Source: Nemertoderma westbladi | Lineage: Eukaryota; Xenacoelomorpha; Nemertodermatida; Nemertodermatidae | NCBI GenBank assembly: GCA_032718475.1 | Contig: JAUCBJ010008124.1 | Location: forward strand, 47,501-111,500 | DNA length: 64,000 nt | Direction of reading: 5' to 3' | The notes under the pieces: model-generated | Seen by the model: the letters and a program-made list of their open reading frames with translations, nothing else | Databases searched by the model: none | Told to the model about the DNA's origin: nothing | Shown here: positions 1-11,190 of the stretch, in pieces | How the letters are laid out: each line of letters begins with the position of its first letter | Numbering within the stretch: the first letter of the stretch is position 1 | Made by a program: the position numbers and the translations under genes

Positions 1-1809
1 TGTGGTGATATCCTCGTAACGCAGCTAAGTAATAATCACTAACTTAGTAACAATAAACTTATATAACAAATATTGATAGTATTTCCCATTACTGATAACC
101 ATTGATTGTAGGCGAAGTGTAAGTTTAGTTGATGTACCAACTGCAATTAATTGCATAAAAAGGATATGAATTTCATTAATATTCCTAAACATTACAATAT
201 TAATGCTAATAATGAAGCATTCAGAACGCCCTTAAATCGACATAACTTAACAAAATGGCACCATTTTGTGAAAAGTGAACTGTCAACGTGTATGAATGAA
301 TGACCCTTGTATATTTATGGAAACATCCATCGCCACCCTCGCTCGGTACATAAATACTGCTTATGTGAAACCTTTCACACAATCATGTAAAATAGTTATA
401 GTTTCACTTTTATTAATTTACAATATTTGCAGGAAAAAATAATACAATTCAATCATTATTCGTGTAACATCAGTTATAAATCGCTAAATTATGAAAGTTC
501 CTTTACATAAATCATTACGTCGGTTTTTCTTACTTTTATTGTCTGCTATATTTTTTTTTTTTTTACTTATTATCAATAATGTTTTTTACTTTCTCTCGTG
601 TTATTTTAATTTTCGTTGGTTAGTCAATCACACTTATATTCAATTTGTACTAAGTGCTAAATGATTGTAAGACCGAAAATATTGATTGCGAATACCCCTC
701 AGTTTCGCAAATAACCAATTTCACATCGAACACAAAAATAAAACCGTTTGCATAAACTCCGGGAGCGCTAAAGTCCTAACTTATACTTTCTTTTGAAAGT
801 ACTTTATACAAAGTCCTAGCCCGATAATTTTGTATTGTCATGGAAACCTAATGGTTTCTTACCTGGACATTGACAACTAGTCTAATGAAACATAGGCAAA
901 CCGAAATTTATTCCCAGATTGAAACGAATAAGAATGGTGAAATGGAAACTTACACATAGATAGACAATCGTTATTAGAATATTTCCTCGTTTTGTCTATT
1001 GTTGAGATATAATAAAATACATAAAACACAAACTCAAACTGTGGCAAATTTAATTTGGGTTGTAAATTGGTGAAATTAGTTAGTGAAACAATAAATATAA
1101 TATGCGTCAGATTAATAATTAACAATTGTTAAAATTCGAAACAATTAAAATTCACTATAATGATAGGCTGATCAGAGTAACTTAAACCCACATAAATAAT
1201 TCCCTTGAGTGAATTCTATCCGCGTACGAGAAATTAAATATAAAAATGTTAATTATGCGATCATTTTAGAAATTTTGATCTTATGAAAAGATAATGAAAG
1301 GAGTCATAGTGAAATTCTCATATTAAAGCAACGTTTCAAAACCAATCCGGATAATTCTAAAGTGCCGGGGGAAAATAAATTAACACAGTCCAAGAATTGG
1401 AGCCGCACCTAACTAATATATCGTGGACACTGATAAAACACAAGATATACTGTATAATAATAATTTCGATGAAAAATATGAAGCATTAGTTGCATCATTA
1501 ACTGAAATATGACTCATCTCACTGCACTGATTAAAATGAATAGCCTTGAATTATTATATAGGAGCTACGGCAATTTTGATATTTTGTATCTCTTAGAATT
1601 TTCCCAGGAGTCTTTTTCCCAAGTTTTGTTTTGAATCCTTTACTGTAAAATGATGATCCATTACCAAATTTAATAGAACATTCCCTTGCAATAAATAGAC
1701 CTATAAACTGATCTCAATTTTTCAAAACCAAGTTGCATATCGTCACTACTGTAATCTTTGACAAGTTTTTCTGATAAATGAAAAATCAGGTATCCCGAAT
1801 GCCAACTAG
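1..1809. other. AT-rich left flank, no gene recognised
   Basis: This stretch is AT-rich with many short homopolymer runs, including a poly-T run near 551-564. The longest open frame (minus strand, 877-1125, 82 codons) is low-complexity, hydrophobic and matches no family I recognise. Two small inverted repeats are visible: GTGAAA/TTTCAC at 365-378 and ACTTTC/GAAAGT at 785-799. I see no tRNA, rRNA or transposon terminus. It is best described as non-coding intergenic or heterochromatic sequence. Confidence 0.6.
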
Positions 1810-1903
1810 CTAGGATCGGCATGATGCATTGCAGCTGCATTTTTAAAAATGCTGTGCCGGCTTGTCGACAAAATTGCGCCGCCACAACTCCCTATCACCC
1901 ATG
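1810..1903 (-). mobile_element. 3'-end fragment of the same non-LTR retrotransposon family (pseudogene remnant)
   Basis: The reverse complement of this stretch aligns without gaps to 55792-55885, the last codons and short 3' UTR of the full-length retrotransposon in this window. By eye I count four substitutions in 94 bases, about 96% identity. The match begins in the codons for the C-terminal VMGDRELWR region, crosses the TAA stop and ends at the CCTAG that precedes the trimer tail. The copy lacks the TAG run seen in the full-length element. Homology stops abruptly at 1903/1904, either through ordinary 5' truncation during insertion or because another element inserted there. A minus-strand open frame at 1670-1885 reads through this remnant and is not a gene. 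Confidence 0.9.
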
Positions 1904-2240
1904 CAGGGTTGTTTGAATTAAATCATTTGATTTAAATCACATATAAAAATAAAAAAAATTCAGATAGTTTTGATTTTTTTTAAATCATGAATTTTATCAA
2001 TTATGCTTTAAGGCCAGGATAAACATTGCATTACTGATTATTAATAAATGATTCAAATTACCTTAATATTTACATAACAATACAGTATCATCTCGCATTT
2101 CCAATACCCTACAGTATTCACAGGCCCATTAATTAAGTTGTACTTTAGAGTTCTATTCAGTTTGTTGTTTATTTAGTTTATATTCGAATTCAAACTTTTC
2201 GGGATTTCCGGGATCGGGACCGGGATTATTCCTCTCGAGA
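1904..2240. mobile_element. Possible hAT-like element fragment (one end only)
   Basis: The sequence starts with CAGGGTTG exactly where retrotransposon homology ends, followed by an A/T-rich inverted-repeat segment containing GATTTAAATC at 1929-1938. CAGGG-type starts and subterminal palindromes are usual for hAT elements. The right part (about 2199-2230) is a run of CGGGAT/GGGACC motifs. No matching CAACCCTG end and no second copy of the preceding 8 bases (CACCCATG) is present in the window, so the assignment is tentative. It could equally be unrelated non-coding DNA between the fragment and the satellite. Confidence 0.25.
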
Positions 2241-4490
2241 TAACAGGATGTATGATTGTAGGATGTATGTTTGAGTGTAGACTTTAGAACCATAACAGGA
2301 TGTATGATTGTAGGAAGTATGTTTGAGTGTAGACTTTAGAACCATAACAGGGTGTATGATTGTAGGATGTATGTTTGAGTGTAGTCTTTAGAACCATAAC
2401 AGGATGTATGATTGTAGGATGTATGTTTGAGTGTAGACTTTAGAACCATAACAAGGTGTATGATTGTAGGATGTATGTTTGAGTGTAGACTTTAGAACCA
2501 TAACAGGGTGTATGATTGTAGGATGTATGTTTGAGTGTAGTCTTTAGAACCATAACAGGATGTATGATTGTAGGATGTATGTTTGAGTGTAGACTTTAGA
2601 ACCATAACAGGGTGTATGATTGTAGGATGTATGTTTGAGTGTAGTCTTTAGAACCATAACAGGATGTATGATTGTAGGATGTATGTTTGAGTGTAGACTT
2701 TAGAACCATAACAAGGTGTATGATTGTAGGATGTATGTTTGAGTGTAGACTTTAGAACCATAACAGGATGTATGATTGTAGGATGTATGTTTGTGTGTAG
2801 ACTTTAGAACCATAACAGGGTGTATGATTGTAGGATGTATGTTTGTGTGTAGACTTTAGAACCATAACAGGGTGTATGATTGTAGGATGTATGTTTGAGT
2901 GTAGACTTTAGAACCATAACAGGATGTATGATTGTAGGATGTATGTTTGTGTGTAGACTTTAGAACCATAACAGGGTGTATGATTGTAGGATGTATGTTT
3001 GAGTGTAGTCTTTAGAACCATAACAGGGTGTATGATTGTAGGATGTATGTTTGAGTGTAGACTTTAGAACCATAACAGGGTGTATGATTGTAGGATGTAT
3101 GTTTGAGTGTAGACTTTAGAACCATAACAGGGTGTATGATTGTAGGATGTATGTTTGAGTGTAGACTTTAGAACCATAACAGGGTGTATGATTGTAGGAT
3201 GTATGTTTGAGTGTAGACTTTAGAACCATAACATGGTGTATGATTGTAGGATGTATGTTTGAGTGTAGACTTTAGAACCATAACAGGGTGTATGATTGTA
3301 GGATGTATGTTTGAGTGTAGACTTTAGAACCATAACAGGGTGTATGATTGTAGGATGTATGTTTGAGTGTAGACTTTAGAACCATAACAGGGTGTATGAT
3401 TGTAGGATGTATGTTTGAGTGTAGACTTTAGAACCATAACATGGTGTATGATTGTAGGATGTATGTTTGAGTGTAGACTTTAGAACCATAACAGGATGTA
3501 TGATTGTAGGATGTATGTTTGTGTGTAGACTTTAGAACCATAACAGGATGTATGATTGTAGGATGTATGTTTGAGTGTAGACTTTAGAACCATAACAGGG
3601 TGTATGATTGTAGGATGTATGTTTGAGTGTAGACTTTAGAACCATAACAGGGTGTATGATTGTAGGATGTATGTTTGAGTGTAGACTTTAGAACCATAAC
3701 AGGGTGTATGATTGTAGGATGTATGTTTGAGTGTAGACTTTAGAACCATAACAGGGTGTATGATTGTAGGATGTATGTTTGAGTGTAGACTTTAGAACCA
3801 TAACAGGGTTTATGATTGTAGGATGTATGTTTGAGTGTAGACTTTAGAACCATAACAGGGTGTATGATTGTAGGATGTATGTTTGAGTGTAGACTTTAGA
3901 ACCATAACAGGGTGTATGATTGTAGGATGTATGTTTGAGTGTAGACTTTAGAACCATAACAGGGTGTATGATTGTAGGATGTATGTTTGAGTGTAGACTT
4001 TAGAACCATAACAGGGTGTATGATTGTAGGATGTATGTTTGAGTGTAGACTTTAGAACCATAACAGGGTGTATGATTGTAGGATGAATGTTTGAGTGTAG
4101 ACTTTAGAACCATAACAGGGTGTATGATTGTAGGATGTATGTTTGAGTGTAGACTTTAGAACCATAACAGGGTGTATGATTGTAGGATGTATGTTTGAGT
4201 GTAGACTTTAGAACCATAACAGGGTGTATGATTGTAGGATGTATGTTTGAGTGTAGACTTTAGAACCATAACAGGGTGTATGATTGTAGGATGTATGTTT
4301 GAGTGTAGACTTTAGAACCATAACAGGGTGTATGATTGTAGGATGTATGTTTGAGTGTAGACTTTAGAACCATAACAGGGTGTATGATTGTAGGATGTAT
4401 GTTTGAGTGTAGACTTTAGAACCATAACAGGGTGTATGATTGTAGGATGTATGTTTGAGTGTAGACTTTAGAACCATAACAGGGTGTATG
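2241..4490 (+). repeat. Satellite sub-block: homogeneous 52-bp units
   Basis: The leftmost part of the array has almost only 52-bp units with no 55- or 59-bp forms. Variation is limited to single bases, for example TTTGTGTGTAG in place of TTTGAGTGTAG (near 2790, 2843, 2947, 3519), GTAGTCTTT in place of GTAGACTTT among the first units, and GGATGAATG near 4083. The first unit at the border is intact and not degenerate. Confidence 0.85.
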
Positions 4491-7400
4491 ATTGTAAGAA
4501 GTATGTTTGAGTGTAGACTTTAGAACCGTAACAGGGTGTATGATTGTAGGAAGTATGTTTGAGTGTAGACTTTAGAACCATAACAGGATGTATGATTGTA
4601 GGATGTATGTTTGAGTGTAGACTTTAGAACCATAACAGGATGTATGATTGTAGGATGTATGTTTGAGTGTAGACTTTAGAACCATAACAGGGTGTATGAT
4701 TGTAGGATGTAGTATGTTTGAGTGTAGACTTTAGAACCATAACAGGGTGTATGATTGTAGGATTTATGTTTGAGTGTAGACTTTAGAACCATAACAGGGT
4801 GTATGATTGTAGGATGTATGTTTGAGTGTAGACTTTAGAACCATAACAGGGTGTATGATTGTAGGATGTATGTTTGAGTGTAGACTTTAGAACCATAACA
4901 GGGTGTATGATTGTAGGATGTATGTTTGAGTGTAGACTTTAGAACCATAACAGGGTGTATGATTGTAGGATGTATGTTTGAGTGTAGACTTTAGAACCAT
5001 AACAGGGTGTATGATTGTAAGAAGTATGTTTGAGTGTAGACTTTAGAACCGTAACAGGGTGTATGATTGTAGGAAGTATGTTTGAGTGTAGACTTTAGAA
5101 CCATAACATGATGTATGATTGTAGGATGTATGTTTGATTGTAGACTTTAGAACCATAACAGGGTGTATGATTGTAGGATGTATGTTTGTGTGTAGACTTT
5201 AGAACCATAACAGGGTGTATGATTGTAGGATGTATGTTTGAGTGTAGACTTTAGAACCATAACAGGATGTATGATTGTAGGATGTATGTTTGAGTGTAGA
5301 CTTTAGAACCATAACAGGGTGTATGATTGTAGGAAGTATGTTTGAGTGTAGACTTTAGAACCATAACAGGATGTATGATTATAGGATGTATGTTTGAGTG
5401 TAGACTTTAGAACCATAACAGGATGTATGATTGTAGGATGTATGTTTGAGTGTAGACTTTAGAACCATAACAGGATGTATGATTGTAGGATGTATGTTTG
5501 AGTGTAGACTTTAGAACCATAACAGGGTGTATGATTGTAGGATGTAGTATGTTTGAGTGTAGACTTTAGAACCATAACAGGGTGTATGATTGTAGGATTT
5601 ATGTTTGAGTGTAGACTTTAGAACCATAACAGGGTGTATGATTGTAGGATGTATGTTTGAGTGTAGACTTTAGAACCATAACAGGGTGTATGATTGTAGG
5701 ATGTATGTTTGAGTGTAGACTTTAGAACCATAACAGGGTGTATGATTGTAGGATGTATGTTTGAGTGTAGACTTTAGAACCATAACAGGGTGTATGATTG
5801 TAGGATGTATGTTTGAGTGTAGACTTTAGAACCATAACAGGGTGTATGATTGTAAGAAGTATGTTTGAGTGTAGACTTTAGAACCGTAACAGGGTGTATG
5901 ATTGTAGGAAGTATGTTTGAGTGTAGACTTTAGAACCATAACATGATGTATGATTGTAGGATGTATGTTTGATTGTAGACTTTAGAACCATAACAGGGTG
6001 TATGATTGTAGGATGTATGTTTGTGTGTAGACTTTAGAACCATAACAGGGTGTATGATTGTAGGATGTATGTTTGAGTGTAGACTTTAGAACCATAACAG
6101 GGTGTATGATTGTAGGATGTATGTTTGAGTGTAGACTTTAGAACCATAACAGGATGTATGATTGTAGGATGTATGTTTGAGTGTAGACTTTAGAACCATA
6201 ACAGGGTGTATGATTGTAGGAAGTATGTTTGAGTGTAGACTTTAGAACCATAACAGGATGTATGATTATAGGATGTATGTTTGAGTGTAGACTTTAGAAC
6301 CATAACAGAGTGTATGATTGTAGGATGTATGTTTGAGTGTAGACTTTAGAACCATAACAGGGTGTATGATTGTAGGATGTATGTTTGAGTGTAGACTTTA
6401 GAACCATAACAGGGTGTATGATTGTAGGATGTATGTTTGAGTGTAGACTTTAGAACCATAACAGGGTGCATGATTGTAGGATGTAGTATGTTTGAGTGTA
6501 GACTTTAGAACCATAACAGGGTGTATGATTGTAGGATTTATGTTTGAGTGTAGACTTTAGAACCATAACAAGGTAAATGATTGTAGGATGTATGTTTGAG
6601 TGTAGACTTTAGAACCATAACAGGGTGTATGATTGTAGGAAGTATGTTTGAGTGTAGACTTTAGAACCATAACAGGATGTATGATTATAGGATGTATGTT
6701 TGAGTGTAGACTTTAGAACCATAACAGAGTGTATGATTGTAGGATGTATGTTTGAGTGTAGACTTTAGAACCATAACAGGGTGTATGATTGTAGGATGTA
6801 TGTTTGAGTGTAGACTTTAGAACCATAACAGGGTGTATGATTGTAGGATGTATGTTTGAGTGTAGACTTTAGAACCATAACAGGGTGTATGATTGTAGGA
6901 TGTAGTATGTTTGAGTGTAGACTTTAGAACCATAACAGGATGTATGATTGTAGGATGTATGTTTGAGTGTAGACTTTAGAACCATAACAGGATGTATGAT
7001 TGTAGGATGTATGTTTGAGTGTAGACTTTAGAACCATAACAGGGTGTATGATTGTAGGATGTAGTATGTTTGAGTGTAGACTTTAGAAGCATAACAGGGT
7101 GTATGATTGTAGGATGTATGTTTGAGTGTAGACTTTAGAACCATAACAGGGTGTATGATTGTAGGATGTATGTTTGAGTGTAGACTTTAGAACCATAACA
7201 GGGTGTATGATTGTAGGATGTATGTTTGAGTGTAGACTTTAGAACCATAACAGGATGTATGATTGTAGGATGTAGTATGTTTGAGTGTAGACTTTAGAAC
7301 CATAACAGGATGTATGATTGTAGGATGTATGTTTGAGTGTAGACTTTAGAAGCATAACAGGGTGTATGATTGTAGGATGTAGTATGTTTGAGTGTAGACT

Positions 7401-9640
7401 TTAGAACCATAACATGGTGTATGATTGTAGGATGTATGTTTGAGTGTAGACTTTAGAACCATAACAGGGTGTATGATTGTAGGATGTATGTTTGAGTGTA
7501 GACTTTAGAACCATAACAGGGTGTATGATTGTAGGATTTATGTTTGAGTGTAGACTTTAGAACCATAACAGGGTGTATGATTGTAGGATGTATGTTTGAG
7601 TGTAGACTTTAGAACCATAACAGGGTGTATGATTGTAGGATGTATGTTTGAGTGTAGACTTTAGAACCATAACAGGATGTATGATTGTAGGATGTAGTAT
7701 GTTTGAGTGTAGACTTTAGAACCATAACAGGATGTATGATTGTAGGATGTATGTTTGAGTGTAGACTTTAGAACCATAACAGGGTGTATGATTGTAGGAT
7801 GTATGTTTGAGTGTAGACTTTAGAACCATAACAGGATGTATGATTGTAGGATGTAGTATGTTTGAGTGTAGACTTTAGAACCATAACAGGATGTATGATT
7901 GTAGGATGTATGTTTGAGTGTAGACTTTAGAACCATAACAGGGTGTATGATTGTAGGATGTATGTTTGAGTGTAGACTTTAGAACCATAACAGGGTGTAT
8001 GATTGTAGGATGTATGTTTGAGTGTAGACTTTAGAACCATAACAGGATGTATGATTGTAGGATGTAGTATGTTTGAGTGTAGACTTTAGAACCATAACAG
8101 GATGTATGATTGTAGGATGTATGTTTGAGTGTAGACTTTAGAAGCATAACAGGGTGTATGATTGTAGGATGTATGTTTGAGTGTAGACTTTAGAACCATA
8201 ACAGGATGTATGATTGTAGGATGTATGTTTGAGTGTAGACTTTAGAACCATAACAGGGTGTATGATTGTAGGATGTAGTATGTTTGAGTGTAGACTTTAG
8301 AAGCATAACAGGGTGTATGATTGTAGGATTTATGTTTGAGTGTAGACTTTAGAACCATAACAGGGTGTATGATTGTAGGATTTATGTTTGAGTGTAGACT
8401 TTAGAACCATAACAGGATGTATGATTGTAGGATGTAGTATGTTTGAGTGTAGACTTTAGAAGCATAACAGGGTGTATGATTGTAGGATTTATGTTTGAGT
8501 GTAGACTTTAGAACCATAGCAGGGTGTATGATTGTATGATTTATGTTTGAGTGTAGACTTTAGAACCATAACAGGGTGTATGATTGTAGGATGTATGTTT
8601 GAGTGTAGACTTTAGAACCATAACAGGATGTATGATTGTAGGATGTATGTTTGAGTGTAGACTTTAGAACCATAACAGGGTGTATGATTGTAGGATGTAT
8701 GTTTGAGTGTAGACTTTAGAACCATAACAGGGTGTATGATTGTAGGATGTAGTATGTTTGAGTGTAGACTTTAGAACCATAACAGGGTGTATGATTGTAG
8801 GATGTATGTTTGAGTGTAGACTTTAGAACCATAACAGGGTGTATGACTGTAGGATGTATGTTTGAGTGTAGACTTTAGAACCATAACAGGGTGTATGATT
8901 GTAGGATGTATGTTTGAGTGTAGACTTTAGAACCATAACAGGGTGTATGATTGTAGGATGTATGTTTGAGTGTAGACTTTAGAACCATAACAGGATGTAT
9001 GATTGTAGGATGTAGTATGTTTGAGTGTAGACTTTAGAAGCATAACAGGGTGTATGATTGTAGGATTTATGTTTGAGTGTAGACTTTAGAACCATAGCAG
9101 GGTGTATGATTGTATGATTTATGTTTGAGTGTAGACTTTAGAACCATAACAGGGTGTATGATTGTAGGATGTATGTTTGAGTGTAGACTTTAGAACCATA
9201 ACAGGATGTATGATTGTAGGATGTATGTTTGAGTGTAGACTTTAGAACCATAACAGGGTGTATGATTGTAGGATGTATGTTTGAGTGTAGACTTTAGAAC
9301 CATAACAGGGTGTATGATTGTAGGATGTAGTATGTTTGAGTGTAGACTTTAGAACCATAACAGGGTGTATGATTGTAGGATGTATGTTTGAGTGTAGACT
9401 TTAGAACCATAACAGGGTGTATGACTGTAGGATGTATGTTTGAGTGTAGACTTTAGAACCATAACAGGGTGTATGATTGTAGGATGTATGTTTGAGTGTA
9501 GACTTTAGAACCATAACAGGGTGTATGATTGTAGGATGTATGTTTGAGTGTAGACTTTAGAACCATAACAGGATGTATGATTGTAGGATGTATGTTTGAG
9601 TGTAGACTTTAGAACCATAACAGGGTGTATGATTGTAGGA
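4491..9640 (+). repeat. Satellite sub-block with higher-order duplications, first 55-bp units
   Basis: Units of 52 bp are mixed with 55-bp units (GTAGTATG; first near 4707). Rare variants mark internal block duplications: a unit pair with TTGTAAGAAG and AACCGTAAC occurs at 4491, 5014 and 5849, and a pair with CCATAGC and TTGTATGATT occurs at 8514 and 9092. The variants GGATTTATG and GAAGCATAAC are concentrated here. Confidence 0.8.
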
Positions 9641-9849
9641 AGTAGTATGTTTGAGTGTAGACTTTAGAACCATAACAGGGTGTATGATTGTAGGATGTAG
9701 TATGTTTGAGTGTAGACTTTAGAACCATAACAGGGTGTATGATTGTAGGATGTAGTATGTTTGAGTGTAGACTTTAGAACCATAACAGGGTGTATGATTG
9801 TAGGATGTAGTATGTTTGAGTGTAGACTTTAGAACCATAACAGGGTGTA

Positions 9850-11190
9850 TGATTGTAGATTATAGGATGTATGTTTGAGTGTAGACTTTAGAACCATAAC
9901 AGGGTGTATGATTGTAGGATGTATGTTTGAGTGTAGACTTTAGAACCATAACAGGGTGTATGATTGTAGGAAGTATGTTTGAGTGTAGACTTTAGAACCA
10001 TAACAGGGTGTATGATTGTAGGATGTAGTATGTTTGAGTGTAGACTTTAGAACCATAACAGGGTGTATGATTGTAGATTATAGGATGTATGTTTGAGTGT
10101 AGACTTTAGAACCATAACAGGGTGTATGATTGTAGGATGTATGTTTGAGTGTAGACTTTAGAACCATAACAGGGTGTATGATTGTAGGATGTAGTATGTT
10201 TGAGTGTAGACTTTAGAACCATAACAGGGTGTATGATTGTAGATTATAGGATGTATGTTTGAGTGTAGACTTTAGAACCATAACAGGGTGTATGATTGTA
10301 TGATTTATGTTTGAGTGTAGACTTTAGAACCATAACAGGGTGTATGATTGTAGGATGTAGTATGTTTGAGTGTAGACTTTAGAACCATAACAGGGTGTAT
10401 GATTGTAGGATGTATGTTTGAGTGTAGACTTTAGAACCATAACAGGGTGTATGATTGTAGGATGTAGTATGTTTGAGTGTAGACTTTAGAACCATAACAG
10501 GGTGTATGATTGTAGATTATAGGATGTATGTTTGAGTGTAGACTTTAGAACCATAACAGGGTGTATGATTGTAGGATGTAGTATGTTTGAGTGTAGACTT
10601 TAGAACCATAACAGGGTGTATGATTGTAGATTATAGGATGTATGTTTGAGTGTAGACTTTAGAACCATAACAGGATGTATGATTGTAGGAAGTATGTTTG
10701 AGTGTAGACTTTAGAACCATAACAGGATGTATGATTGTAGGATGTATGTTTGAGTGTAGACTTTAGAACCATAACAGGGTGTATGATTGTAGATTATAGG
10801 ATGTATGTTTGAGTGTAGACTTTAGAACCATAACAGGGTGTATGATTGTATGATTTATGTTTGAGTGTAGACTTTAGAACCATAACAGGGTGTATGATTG
10901 TAGGATGTAGTATGTTTGAGTGTAGACTTTAGAACCATAACAGGGTGTATGATTGTAGGATGTATGTTTGAGTGTAGACTTTAGAACCATAACAGGGTGT
11001 ATGATTGTAGGATGTAGTATGTTTGAGTGTAGACTTTAGAACCATAACAGGGTGTATGATTGTAGATTATAGGATGTATGTTTGAGTGTAGACTTTAGAA
11101 CCATAACAGGGTGTATGATTGTATGATTTATGTTTGAGTGTAGACTTTAGAACCATAACAGGGTGTATGATTGTAGATTATAGGATGTAT
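9850..11190 (+). repeat. Satellite sub-block enriched in 59-bp GATTATAGG units
   Basis: Eight 59-bp units carrying the 7-base insertion that creates GTAGATTATAGG lie in about 1.3 kb (near 9855, 10071, 10231, 10511, 10621, 10785, 11061 and 11171), interspersed with 52- and 55-bp units. The same unit type returns only from about 27.3 kb onward. Confidence 0.8.

Noticed and set aside
877-1125. 82-codon minus-strand frame in the left flank
   Set aside because: Low-complexity hydrophobic composition typical of AT-rich non-coding DNA; no family match recognised.
1670-1885. 71-codon minus-strand frame
   Set aside because: Its N-terminal half is the retrotransposon 3' remnant read in another frame and the rest is flank; not a gene.
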